From NCBI GenBank assembly GCA_039714495.1, contig JBDLJD010000020.1, forward strand, positions 1 to 41,260: a stretch of DNA of 41,260 nt. Direction: 5' to 3'. The notes under the pieces were generated by a model that was not told where the DNA came from, did not search any database, and saw only the letters and a program-made list of their open reading frames with translations. The translations under genes and the position numbers were made by a program. Each line of letters starts with the position of its first letter. Within the stretch, counting starts at the first letter, position 1. This document shows positions 8,448 through 16,923 of the stretch, piece after piece. Source of the DNA: JAJDNW01 sp039714495 (GTDB lineage Bacteria; Desulfobacterota; Desulfobacteria; Desulfobacterales; B30-G6).

Positions 8448-9491
8448 GGGCCACATCTTCCAGTATTTCTTGGTTCGGATCCACATGCCGAATATTCCCA
8501 AAGGCTCGAACAGCATGATCAGGACCAGAATCAATCCGAAAATGATCAGCTGAATGTTGGACACGCCGGTCATGGTGAACCAGCTCTCCGACAGGGCTTT
8601 TATCCACTGTCCTAAATAGGGTACTTCAAGAATGTTCCTGAGCTGCAGGTCGAGCAGGCCCAGCAGGCAGGCGCCGGCCACCGGGCCCATCATGGAGCCC
8701 AGGCCGCCCACCACGGCCATGGTTAGGAACATAACCGACATGAACATGTTGAATAGCTCGGGTTCGATGAAGCGCAGCACGAATGCATAGAGGCCGCCGC
8801 CCACACCCGCATAAAAGGCGCTCACGGCAAAGGCCAGGGTTTTGTATAAGGTGAGATTGACCCCCATGGTTTCTGCGGCAATGTCTGCATCGCGTATGGA
8901 AATAAAGGCGCGGCCTACCTTGGTCTTGACGATATTGCGGGCAAACAACACCAGCAGGATGGTAATGGGAATCAGGACGAAATAAAAATCCCTGTCAGTT
9001 TCAATGTTCCAGGGACCGATGTGCAAATCTGGAGCGTGCAGGCCCTGGCGTTCCCCGAACATCTTGATCTTGCCGATGATCTGGGTGGCGGTGACACCGA
9101 AACCCAAGGTGGCGATGGCCAGGTAGGGCCCTTCCAATCGCAGGGCCGGCAGGCCCAGCAGGAAGCCGAAGAAGGCAGCCACGAGCCCGGCGCAGGGCAG
9201 GGCCAGGAGAAAAGGAAAGTGGGCCTGGCTCATGAGGACGATGGTGCCGTAAGCGCCAATGGCGAAAAAGCCGGCGTGCCCCATGGAAATCTGGCCAGTG
9301 TAACCCACCAGAAGGTTCAGCCCGACCACCACGATCACGTTGATGGCCATGTAGTTGGCCACATACACGTAATAATTTTTGGCGAAAAAAGGGAAGACGG
9401 CAAGGGCCAGCAGCAGTATACCCAGCCAGAAGACAATGGTGCCGGATGTGAAGATTTGCACATCCTCGTAATAATCTCTCTTCATGTCCAT
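8442..9491 (-). CDS. livM: branched-chain amino acid-type ABC permease LivM
   Basis: 349-aa inner-membrane permease, first gene of the transporter operon. It shows the LivM core NLLVGYTGQISMGHAGFFAI and a C-terminal EAA-like GGLGSMMGPVAGACLLG region. I chose the ATG at 9491 because AAGGG lies eight bases upstream of it. A GTG three codons earlier (9500) would sit directly on that site. The N-terminal YYEDVQIFTSGTIVFWLG precedes the first membrane helix. The operon promoter should lie in the 286-bp divergent gap shared with the histidine kinase gene. Confidence 0.9.
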   Translation of the reverse strand: MDMKRDYYEDVQIFTSGTIVFWLGILLLALAVFPFFAKNYYVYVANYMAINVIVVVGLNLLVGYTGQISMGHAGFFAIGAYGTIVLMSQAHFPFLLALPCAGLVAAFFGFLLGLPALRLEGPYLAIATLGFGVTATQIIGKIKMFGERQGLHAPDLHIGPWNIETDRDFYFVLIPITILLVLFARNIVKTKVGRAFISIRDADIAAETMGVNLTLYKTLAFAVSAFYAGVGGGLYAFVLRFIEPELFNMFMSVMFLTMAVVGGLGSMMGPVAGACLLGLLDLQLRNILEVPYLGQWIKALSESWFTMTGVSNIQLIIFGLILVLIMLFEPLGIFGMWIRTKKYWKMWPF

Positions 9492-9624
9492 GTGAAACAC
9501 CCTTCTATTTTCAATGCCTGTTGCCTGAATCTGTAACCATCTATAGCTTTACGGATGGCCTTTGCCGGATAGTGACAAGAAATCAATTGCGGAAGGACTA
9601 TACGAAATATCAGGATGGTGTCAA

Positions 9625-9661
9625 TAGGGGTGACCATGTATTAAGGGGGAGGAATACCCCT
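9625..9661. promoter_or_regulatory. possible NarL-type operator between livM and the sensor kinase
   Basis: In the divergent intergenic region, AGGGGT (9626-9631) and ACCCCT (9656-9661) form an inverted repeat 24 bp apart, with a further AAGGGGG between them. TACCCCT at 9655-9661 fits the NarL heptamer TACYYMT. The adjacent two-component system encodes a NarL/FixJ-type regulator, which makes autoregulation or control of the liv operon plausible. This is pattern matching only. Confidence 0.3.
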
Positions 9662-9777
9662 GACGGGATGATCAAAGATTACGGCCTTGCGTGCTTGACT
9701 TGGTGGCTGGGCCGGAATACAAGTGATGTCAAAAAATGAATCAAAAAGAAGCGGCACTGCCATAGTTAATAAGAGCC

Positions 9778-11241
9778 ATGCAGAATTATATTCAAATAGA
9801 GAAGTCTGAGGAAGCGTACCGGCATTTGTTTGAAAAATCGCCGGTGAGTATCTACATCACGGACCGTAGCGGTGTTTTGTTGAACATAAACCCGGCCTGT
9901 CTTCATCTGCTGGGCTATGCATCCCCCTCCCTTTTATGCGGCAAAAACCTCGAGTCTTTTTTTGGCGATTCCGAAGACTGGCATAAATATCTTGAAAGAT
10001 TGGACAGAGACCAAGCTATTAAAGCGTTTGAAACCCGTTTAAGACAGCAAAATGGAAATATCATCAATGTCAGAATGACGGCGGCGGTGCGGGACAGTTT
10101 CACGGGCAAACGTTCGGGGTACGAAGGGTTTATAATCGATATTACGGAAATAAAACAAAAGGAAAAAGAGCGGTGGGAATCAGAAGAAAAATACCGTACC
10201 GTTCTCGATAACTCCCTTGCGGGTATATACATGTTCCAGGAAGGGGGGCGTTTTTCATATGTAAATTCACGCTTGGTCGAAATGGTGGGATATGAAAGTG
10301 CCGATGCCATCATCGGCAGACCTTTCTGGGAATTCGTGCACCCGGATGACAAGGAATTTGTCCGTGAAAGGGGCCTTGCCAGGGAACAAAACGAAATATT
10401 TCCCCGCCATTATCCGTTCAGGATTCTCAAAAGGGACGGATCCATCATCTGGGTGGACATGCGAGCGTCCCATACCACCTACATGGGACGTCCCGCCGTT
10501 GTAGGGAATTTCATCAATATCACCGAGATCAAACAGGCCGAAGCACAAATCAGAGAGTTGTCCAGGAAACTGATCGATGTCATAGAAGAGGAGAGAAAAT
10601 CGCTGGCGGCCGATCTGCATGATGAATTCGGGCAGGCCCTGACTTCCCTCAAGTTCGACATGGAACGCCTGCAGCAGAAATATGCGGACGAAAACTGCGA
10701 AGAGGGGATGATCTGTGGCCGGGCCATAGAAAAGATTTCCAATCTCGCCGAAATCATCCGGGCCACCACTTCAAAGCTCCGCCCTGATCTGCTGGACCAC
10801 CTCGGCCTGGTTCCGACGCTGCAATGGTATGTCGAAGACTTAAAAAAACATCGACCGGCCATCGACATCAGTTTTCAGGCCATGGGGTTTAAAAGAAGAT
10901 TGGGGTCGAGCATCGAAATCGCACTTTACAGAATTTTTCAGGAATCCATCAACAATATTTTAAAACACGCCGGGGCGGACGAGATCAACATCAAGCTGAT
11001 CTGCAGCCACCCCAAGGTGATTTTTGTATGCAAAGACAATGGATCTGGATTCGAAATTAATCAAAAAGGATTTCCACGGGATGAGGTGATGGGCATCGGT
11101 CTTTTAAGCATGAAAGAGAGGACCGAAACGCTGGATGGCAAATTCAAGCTTAAATCTGTAAAAGGCGAAGGCACCACAGTGAAGGTGGAACTGCCCATGC
11201 TCGATGAAAAGATCTCGACCCGTGTTAAATTCAGGAGATAG
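9778..11241 (+). CDS. PAS-PAS sensor histidine kinase, NarX/DegS (HisKA_3) type
   Basis: 487-aa kinase with no predicted membrane segment, so probably a cytosolic sensor. There are two PAS domains (about residues 12-125 and 132-255; the second ends with the PAC-like NFINITEIKQAE). The dimerisation helix has EERKSLAADLHDEFGQALTS with the phosphorylated His at 281. A HATPase domain follows: N box NNILKHAG, G1 DNGSGF, G2 GIGLLSMKER. An in-frame TAG at 9763 excludes a longer start. The regulator gene begins two bases after its stop, so they form a two-component pair. The signal is unknown; no haem- or flavin-binding residues can be read with confidence. Confidence 0.9.
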   Translation: MQNYIQIEKSEEAYRHLFEKSPVSIYITDRSGVLLNINPACLHLLGYASPSLLCGKNLESFFGDSEDWHKYLERLDRDQAIKAFETRLRQQNGNIINVRMTAAVRDSFTGKRSGYEGFIIDITEIKQKEKERWESEEKYRTVLDNSLAGIYMFQEGGRFSYVNSRLVEMVGYESADAIIGRPFWEFVHPDDKEFVRERGLAREQNEIFPRHYPFRILKRDGSIIWVDMRASHTTYMGRPAVVGNFINITEIKQAEAQIRELSRKLIDVIEEERKSLAADLHDEFGQALTSLKFDMERLQQKYADENCEEGMICGRAIEKISNLAEIIRATTSKLRPDLLDHLGLVPTLQWYVEDLKKHRPAIDISFQAMGFKRRLGSSIEIALYRIFQESINNILKHAGADEINIKLICSHPKVIFVCKDNGSGFEINQKGFPRDEVMGIGLLSMKERTETLDGKFKLKSVKGEGTTVKVELPMLDEKISTRVKFRR

Positions 11242-11243
11242 AT

Positions 11244-11912
11244 ATGGAAAAAATAAAGATTCTAATCGCCGATGATCACGACGTGGTTCGCAAAGGTGTC
11301 AGCCAGATCATCGGCAGCCAACCGGATATGGAAGTTGCCGGTGAAGCCTGCAGCGGTGTCGAGGCTTTGGAAAAGGCTAAGAAGCTGGCACCGGACGTTG
11401 TGCTGCTGGACATTGCCATGCCCAACCTGAGCGGTCTTGAGGCGGTCAGGTTGTTAAAAGAGACCGTGCCGGAAACGGGTATTGTCATTCTTTCCATGCA
11501 TGCCAAGGAAAGCTTTGTGCACCAGGCATTGAGCCTTGGCTCGAAGGGATATGTTCTCAAGGACGCCCCCAGCACCGACATTCTGGATGCTATCCGTGCC
11601 GTCAGGGACGGGGAATATTTCCTAAGCTCTAAAATAAGAGCCGGCGTTATCGACAGTTACCTGCAAAACAAGAAAATACCACCCACTGTCAGGGGGTACG
11701 ACCTGCTTTCGGAAAGGGAGCAGCAGGTGTTTCGGCTCGTGGTCGAAGGGAAGCCGACCAAGGAGATCGCCGACCTTTTGTTTGTAAGCCCAAAAACCAT
11801 TGAGAAGCACAGGTCCAACGTAATGAATAAACTCGGCGTACACGGCAGGCTGGAACTGCTTAAATATGCCATTAAAATCGGGATTGTAGATCCTGCTCTT
11901 TGGGAAGCTTGA
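11244..11912 (+). CDS. NarL/FixJ-family response regulator
   Basis: 222-aa DNA-binding regulator. The receiver domain (about 4-120) has the acidic pair D10/D11 and phospho-acceptor D56 in LLDIAMPNLSG, and the conserved Lys in GYVLKDA. A LuxR-type helix-turn-helix follows (about 150-215), seen as LSEREQQVFRLVVEGKPTKE and VSPKTIEKHRSNVMNKLG. AGGAG (11233-11237) inside the kinase gene's end serves its ATG. It is the cognate regulator of the kinase upstream. Candidate targets are the divergent liv operon and the downstream synthetase gene, both inferred from position. Confidence 0.92.
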   Translation: MEKIKILIADDHDVVRKGVSQIIGSQPDMEVAGEACSGVEALEKAKKLAPDVVLLDIAMPNLSGLEAVRLLKETVPETGIVILSMHAKESFVHQALSLGSKGYVLKDAPSTDILDAIRAVRDGEYFLSSKIRAGVIDSYLQNKKIPPTVRGYDLLSEREQQVFRLVVEGKPTKEIADLLFVSPKTIEKHRSNVMNKLGVHGRLELLKYAIKIGIVDPALWEA

Positions 11913-12275
11913 TCCGTTAAAGCAAGCTCTGCAGAAGCTGCCAAAATGCTATCCCGGTTGTCATAAATATATTCCGCCTCTTACGGCATTCGGAATGTTA
12001 TTTAGCTAACACTCTAAACGCGTTTACTAAAATTATTAGAACCAAATCCTTGGACCCTGGGCTATTTAATCCAACTACATTGAAATCCCCCGGCCATGCG
12101 GTACGATAATTTAGGGAAACCCCTCCCCGTTAATACAGGCCCCTCCCCATTGAACGTTTCACCCCAATCCGATAGCAGTTGGATTGAGTTTTCTAATTTT
12201 TCACGAAAAAGTGTCGTACCATAAAAAAGCCACGCTTTCACGGGTGGTCGTTTGCTCATTGCAAGAAGGGGCGCC
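11913..12275 (+). other. intergenic region with direct repeats before the truncated synthetase
   Basis: 363 bp without a gene. It contains two direct copies of CCCCTCCCC exactly 20 bp apart (12120-12128 and 12140-12148), about two helical turns. GGTACGA (12099-12105) and TCGTACC (12216-12222) form a widely spaced inverted repeat around them. AAGAAGGGG at 12263-12271 is the ribosome site of the next gene. The repeats could be activator sites; I see no convincing -35/-10 pair. Confidence 0.4.
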
Positions 12276-13610
12276 ATGCCCGTCAAAATAATCGAGACAA
12301 CGCCAAGTGCCTATCGATACCCGTTATTGATCAAACAGTTGTTGAAGAACGCCCTGACCCATTCTTCCGGCAAAGAGATCGTTTACGGGGATCAGGTCCG
12401 CTATGATTATGACACCTTGTCAAGACGTATCGCAAAGCTTGCCAACGCCCTTGGCGATTTAGGCGTCAAACAGGGGGATATGGTCGCCGTGATGGACTGG
12501 GACAGCCACAGGTACCTGGAATGCTTTTTCGCCGTACCCGCAATCGGCGCTGTACTTCACACGATCAACACCGGATTGGCACCGGAGCAGCTTGCATATA
12601 CCATAAACCATGCGGAGGATGACGTCATTCTGGTGAATGCAGATTTTCTGCCCTTGTTGGAAGCCGTCAAGGACAAACTCGATACGGTCAAGACCTTCAT
12701 CCTCATTACGGATGAAAACCGGGCTATCAAATCGTCTTTAGCCATTTATGCCGAATTTGAAAAGATGATCGCCGACTGTCATCATGAGTATGAATTTCCC
12801 GATTTTGACGAAAATGCCATGGCCACCTGCTTTTATATCGTAGGCGCCACGGGGCTTCCCAAAGGAGTGTGTTTCAGCCACCGCCAGGTTGTGTTGCATA
12901 CCTACGGTTTGATGTCCGCCTTTTGCTCCCCCAGGACAGATATGTCCCTTGATTCCGGAGATGTTTATATGCCCCTTGCACCCATGCACCATGCTCATGC
13001 CTGGGGCATGCCATATTTGTTTACCATGATGGCAAGCAAGCAGGTGTATCCTGGAAAATATGAACCGGATGCGCTGCTTAAGCTTTTGGTAAAGGAAGAT
13101 GTGACATTTTCCCTTTGTGCCCCCGGCATTATTCGCATGTTGTTGAACAGCAGGGCAATCTGCAGGACAGATCTTTCCAAATGGAAGGTCGTCGTTGGCG
13201 GAGTGGCATTGCCCGAAGGGATGTGTGAAACCGCTCTGGAGAAAAATATAAATATATGCAGCGCTTATGGTATGTCAGAAAGCGGTCCTCTGCTGGCAGT
13301 GTCGAATTTGAAAGAGCATATGCTTGATTGGGAGAGGAGCAAGCAGGTAAGCGTCAGGTGCCGCACAGGGTTTCCAGCCCCCCTGGTCGATCTTGAAATC
13401 ATTAACCCTTACGGAAAACCGCTTCCCCATGATGGAAAAAGCGTGGGCGAAGTGGTGGTGAGATCACCGTGGCTGACCCTTGGGTATTTAAACGACTCCG
13501 GTAAGAGTGAAGCGCTCTGGGAGGATGGCTGGCTTCATACAGGGGACATGGGTTTTATCGACTCGGAAGGGTATCTCCAGATAACCGGCCGGATCAAAGA
13601 GACCCGGTAG
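12276..13610 (+). pseudogene. acyl-CoA synthetase lacking its C-terminal domain
   Basis: 444-aa ANL-superfamily protein related to medium/long-chain fatty-acid-CoA ligases (MHHAHAWGMPYLF, SAYGMSESGP, WLHTGDMG). Two defects stand out. The nucleotide loop reads FYIVGATGLPKGV (residues 186-198) where YTSGTTGxPKGV is expected. The reading frame stops at GRIKETR, right at the hinge motif, so the whole C-terminal domain of about 100 residues with the catalytic lysine is missing. The sequence after the stop is repeat-like and has no trace of that domain in any frame. It is probably inactive in the adenylation reaction, or repurposed as a binding protein. The ATG at 12276 is preferred over a TTG eight codons earlier because AAGGGG precedes it. 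Confidence 0.75.
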
Positions 13611-13667
13611 ATGTCTGACCATCCAATATCCGGAGGTCAGAGATCAGGGGTCAAATGGTAAGAACAG

Positions 13668-13934
13668 AACCACAGAACTCCAGAGGACGGAGCCACAGAA
13701 GACGGATAACAGCGGCAAGGCCGAGGCAGGGCTAACGCTCAGGCCTACGTTCATAACGCTTTTATTGTTCATTGTTTATCGCCATACATCTCTTTGCCCG
13801 GTCATGTAGCGCAGGGTTTCAACCCTGCCAAAGCGGGTTGCGGGATAGCCTGTTAATCCCTGCTAAATTGTGTGCCGAATTCTGAATGTTTTATGCGGTG
13901 TGTAAAAGAAATCTTTGTGATCTTTGTGTCTTTG
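13668..13934. repeat. composite dispersed repeat, copy A
   Basis: This region fills the 334-bp gap after the truncated synthetase. In order it holds an AACCACAGAA-type block (about 13668-13703), a CAGGGCTAACG...AGGCCTACGT block (13727-13750), a CATGTAGCGCAGGG block whose GCAGGGTT/AACCCTGC forms a perfect hairpin (13811-13828), and an inverted block (about 13905-13934) reading CTTTGTGTCTTTGTGGTT. The same three blocks occur in the same order at 22405-22530. No gene is visible here. Confidence 0.6.
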
Positions 13935-13944
13935 TGGTTCAAAT

Positions 13945-14757
13945 TCACTTAACGAGCCGTAACCGGTGCGTTTTCTTTAACTGCCGCCAGATTTTCTTGA
14001 TGATCACCATGGGGGGGTTGGATGCATCCAGCCCTTCCTCCAGGGCGGCCTCTTCGCAGGAACGCTTGAAGGTTTCGCTGGTGAACCACCAGGGCATTTG
14101 CTGGCGGATATACATGCCCAGGTTCAGCTGCAGGGGGGCGAGTTCCCCCTCGGTGAGGTTGGCCATGGCAGTCCGGTCCTTCAGGGTCATGCCTTCAACT
14201 ATGTCGGCCACGGCAGCCTGGATATCCCGGGGAAGTTCTTTATCCACCTCACCGGCCCCAACATCCTTGGTTTGCATGGGGTTGTTCTCGGAAAGGTTCA
14301 GAAACGAAACAGCTTCGATAATGTCAATGGCGGCGCGATAGATATTGGGGTCGGTGCTGGCCCGCGGGCCGGCAACGTTCAGGATGCTGATGTCGTGATC
14401 CACCATCCAGTTGTTGATGACCACCGCAGCCTCAAAGGGGATTGTGCGGTTGAAGTCGAGGTGCAGCATGGGTTTCTGGTATTTCAGGGCCATTTTGCGG
14501 GTGAATTCGGATCCTCCGGTGAGCATGCCGTGTGAAAGAATCAGCGTGCCGTCCGATTCCCTGATATTTTTTTTGGTTCTTTCCGGGTAGCTTTGGGTGG
14601 GCATTTCCTTGAGGTCGTATTTGGCCGGCAATGGGCCGTCTTCGGTTAAACGCCCTTTGGGGATCCAGCCCCCGTGGGGGATGCCCAGTTTGATGGCCGC
14701 ATCCAGAGCCGCCTGGTCGGCGCCCGTCTGACCGCCGGATATGATTTTTTCCAACAT
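13945..14757 (-). CDS. SLOG-fold 'putative molybdenum carrier'-like protein
   Basis: 270-aa protein. Residues 1-145 match the SLOG/Rossmann family annotated as putative molybdenum carrier, with a glycine-rich nucleotide loop ISGGQTGADQAALDAA near the start and LILSHGMLTGGSEFTRKMAL later. The family is predicted to bind a nucleotide or nucleotide-like ligand; the molybdenum role is by annotation tradition. Residues 180-270 form a separate helical domain (MTLKDRTAMANLTEGELAPL; IIKKIWRQLKKTH), resembling DUF6794-type domains. It is second in a tandem with a paralogue and has its own ribosome site GAGGTG. Function unknown. Confidence 0.75.
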   Translation of the reverse strand: MLEKIISGGQTGADQAALDAAIKLGIPHGGWIPKGRLTEDGPLPAKYDLKEMPTQSYPERTKKNIRESDGTLILSHGMLTGGSEFTRKMALKYQKPMLHLDFNRTIPFEAAVVINNWMVDHDISILNVAGPRASTDPNIYRAAIDIIEAVSFLNLSENNPMQTKDVGAGEVDKELPRDIQAAVADIVEGMTLKDRTAMANLTEGELAPLQLNLGMYIRQQMPWWFTSETFKRSCEEAALEEGLDASNPPMVIIKKIWRQLKKTHRLRLVK

Positions 14758-14770
14758 ACGTCACCTCATT

Positions 14771-14816
14771 AATTTAAATTCACCCCGCTATTTTCATAGC
14801 GGGGTGAATTTAAATT
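14771..14816 (-). terminator. 21-bp perfect hairpin between the two SLOG genes
   Basis: Perfect inverted repeat, arms 14771-14791 and 14796-14816, with a 4-base loop TTTC. It has a GC core (CACCCCGCTAT) and AT-rich outer stem. It begins immediately after the upstream paralogue's TAA on the minus strand; the stop codon overlaps the arm. It likely ends or attenuates transcription before the second paralogue. Confidence 0.7.
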
Positions 14817-15633
14817 ATAAGATTCTGAGTTTGTGGGTAACCTGCAGCTTTTCCCAGAGCTGCTTGATAATGATCGCGGCCGCCTCATCCGGAAGCATTG
14901 CATCCACCCGGGCAGATTGCATGCAGGCCTTGGTCAACCTTCGGTTGCCGCTCAACAGGCCAAAGGTCTCTTTTATATACAATCCCAGCGTCGGGTGGAG
15001 TTCATCCAGTTCAAACGGTTCCATGGCCGAAATACGGGTTTTATCTTTCAGAAAAAGATCGGAAACGAGCCTCTCCACGGCCTGGTGTATGGTAACGGGC
15101 CATGAAGGGTTTCCACGAGGGCTGTTGTCTTCATGTGACTGCCGCAAAGGGGCAAGTGCCGGCCTGGTAAGGACCAGCATCACCGCTGCATCGATGATCT
15201 TCCGCGAGGGGCAGTAGGTACAGCCAAAGGCCTCGTCGTCGCTGCCGGTGATGTACACCCTGGATACACGGTTCATCTCCACCCAGGAGGAAATCAGGGA
15301 AGCGGCTTCGATATGGGAATACTGCCGCGGATCGATTCCCAAAAGCTGCAGCCCGCGTTTTAAAGTCAGGTGCCGGGCGTAATCCGAATCCCCGGACAGT
15401 TTTCCCGGAGCAAGAATGAGGGTCCCGTGGGCGTGGTCAATATTCTGTTGTATGGCCGCCCTGGGATCCAAAGCAGGGATGACTTTCAGATTGTAGGTGC
15501 CCAGCAAGTCATTCCGCTCTTCACTGCGGATATAGTGTATCCAGCCCGCATGGGGGATGCCGTACTTAAGGGCTGCATCCAGAGCCGCCCTTTCCGGGCC
15601 TGTGTGCCCGCTGGATATGATTTTTTCGATCAC
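14815..15633 (-). CDS. diverged SLOG-fold paralogue
   Basis: 272-aa paralogue of the adjacent gene, with the same two-part layout: SLOG-like residues 1-150, then a helical domain with LFLKDKTRISAMEPFEL, GLYIKETFGLLSGNRRL and AIIIKQLWEKL. The glycine-rich loop has changed from SGGQTGADQAAL to SSGHTGPERAAL, and the later loop reads APGKLSGDSDYARHL, so ligand binding may differ or be lost. It carries an extra cysteine pair, TYCPS/FGCT. The GTG at 15633 aligns with the start of the paralogue and has GAGGGG eight bases before it; a TTG one codon earlier is possible. Likely a duplication followed by divergence. Confidence 0.7.
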   Translation of the reverse strand: MIEKIISSGHTGPERAALDAALKYGIPHAGWIHYIRSEERNDLLGTYNLKVIPALDPRAAIQQNIDHAHGTLILAPGKLSGDSDYARHLTLKRGLQLLGIDPRQYSHIEAASLISSWVEMNRVSRVYITGSDDEAFGCTYCPSRKIIDAAVMLVLTRPALAPLRQSHEDNSPRGNPSWPVTIHQAVERLVSDLFLKDKTRISAMEPFELDELHPTLGLYIKETFGLLSGNRRLTKACMQSARVDAMLPDEAAAIIIKQLWEKLQVTHKLRIL

Positions 15634-15726
15634 CAATCATTCCCCTCATCGAATTTCGTCTTGACCGCTTATGGTTGAGACAATGATAATATATACACTG
15701 CCAATTGAACAAGCAAGGGAGGCTTT

Positions 15727-16230
15727 ATGGATAAGGAAATGAAAAACACAAAACCGGATACCCTGACCCAGCAGATCGGTGTGCTGGTACGCCGGGAAGT
15801 CGAAGCACGCATTTTAATCCCTGTTATCGAAGCACTGGGCAACGTTTTTGGCAGAGAGGATGTCGTCAGGGTCATCGGGGACGCCATCGTTGAAATTGCC
15901 CGCGGACAAGGGGCGGAGCTGGCGCAGGCCATGGGGGGAAATACCCTTGATCACTTTATGCAGTCTTTGCAGTTCTGGTCTCAGGACAATGCCCTCGAAC
16001 TGGATGTGCTGAAAAATGATTCGCACAACCTGCATTTCAATGTGACCCGGTGCCGGTATGCGGAAATGTATAAGGACCTGGGCATACCGGAACTCGGCTG
16101 CCTGCTCTCCTGCAACCGGGACTACGCCTTGATCGAGGGGTTCAACACTGGGATCGAGCTGGCCCGCACCCAGACCCTCATGGAAGGGGCGCCGCATTGT
16201 GATTTTCGCTACACGGCGAAGAGGGTGTAA
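15727..16230 (+). CDS. L-2-amino-thiazoline-4-carboxylic acid hydrolase-like protein
   Basis: 167-aa protein with the ATC-hydrolase family C-terminal signature: TRCRYAEMYKDLGIPELGC, LSCNRDYALIEGFN and MEGAPHCDFRY. The named family member opens a thiazoline ring to give cysteine derivatives. In anaerobes most members are uncharacterised, so the reaction here is not established. Conserved cysteines (CRYAE, LGCLLSC, PHCDF) are present. AAGGGAGG sits just before the ATG. It stands alone, divergent from the SLOG pair. Confidence 0.8.
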   Translation: MDKEMKNTKPDTLTQQIGVLVRREVEARILIPVIEALGNVFGREDVVRVIGDAIVEIARGQGAELAQAMGGNTLDHFMQSLQFWSQDNALELDVLKNDSHNLHFNVTRCRYAEMYKDLGIPELGCLLSCNRDYALIEGFNTGIELARTQTLMEGAPHCDFRYTAKRV

Positions 16231-16411
16231 AACATAGGATTTTTTTCTAAATACCTTGGCCGATTTCCAGAGATCCGAGATCCGAATCCGTTAGTGGAAG
16301 ACAGTAGGGAGTATGGCGTAGGCAGTAGGGAGAGTCCGGATTTAAGCGTTATCAGAAATTGGTTAAGGGTGGCTAACTGCGTATAGCTTAGAGCCTCCTG
16401 TTAACTGTTTT
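16231..16411. other. spacer with short direct repeats
   Basis: 181-bp gap between convergent genes. It contains ACAGTAGGGAG near 16300 and GCAGTAGGGAG about 20 bp later, the sort of short tandem words scattered in such genomes. No terminator with a T tract was seen. Confidence 0.4.
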
Positions 16412-16882
16412 TTAGTCGAACTGGACGTGCCACTGGGAGGATTCTTCCGCCCTGACAGTGTGCTTCTTGATAAATCTTGCCAGTATTGCCCTTTGCCGGC
16501 GGGTCAGTTGGTCGAACTTGACCCCGCAGACCCTGTCGTGCCCACTGTCTGGCGTATAGTTAACCTCAAAATCCGAAATGATTTTACAGTAGATGTCATC
16601 CACGATCACCATGTTGTCGGCGTCGATGATCGCAATGTGGTCAAACGGACTGGACCATTTGTCGGGTGCGGTATAGCGTGCTCGCAGCCCTTCAGAGCTG
16701 ATATCGATGAGAGCTGCCGTGTGAAGAATTTGAGGTTTGCCGATGATGCGAAACCGGGGTGTCTTTTTAAAGATAACGTACAACCCTGGACGCACAGCGC
16801 GCCTGGGCGCACGCCGCTGACTCTCATTGGAGGAGCGGTTTGCGAGAAGTTTTCTTTGATCGACGTTTGTCAGTCTTTGCAT
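16412..16882 (-). CDS. PilZ-domain c-di-GMP receptor protein
   Basis: 156-aa cytoplasmic protein with one PilZ domain. Both c-di-GMP binding motifs are visible: an arginine cluster RRAPRRAVR (23-31) that fits RxxxR, and DISSEG (60-65) that fits D/NxSxxG, about 33 residues apart as expected. GVKFDQLTRRQRAILARFI near the end is the usual C-terminal helix. I start at the ATG at 16882: AGGA lies eight bases upstream, and the only longer start (TTG at 16951) coincides with the -35 box of the promoter. It is the second kind of c-di-GMP element in the window, with the riboswitches near 27 kb. Confidence 0.85.
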   Translation of the reverse strand: MQRLTNVDQRKLLANRSSNESQRRAPRRAVRPGLYVIFKKTPRFRIIGKPQILHTAALIDISSEGLRARYTAPDKWSSPFDHIAIIDADNMVIVDDIYCKIISDFEVNYTPDSGHDRVCGVKFDQLTRRQRAILARFIKKHTVRAEESSQWHVQFD

Positions 16883-16923
16883 GGTACCAGTTCCTGTAAA
16901 TGTGTACAATGGAGCATATAAAT

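Noticed and set aside
9521..9739. A 72-codon plus-strand frame before the histidine kinase
   Set aside because: No ribosome site, no hydrophobic or domain pattern, and it covers the probable regulatory region.
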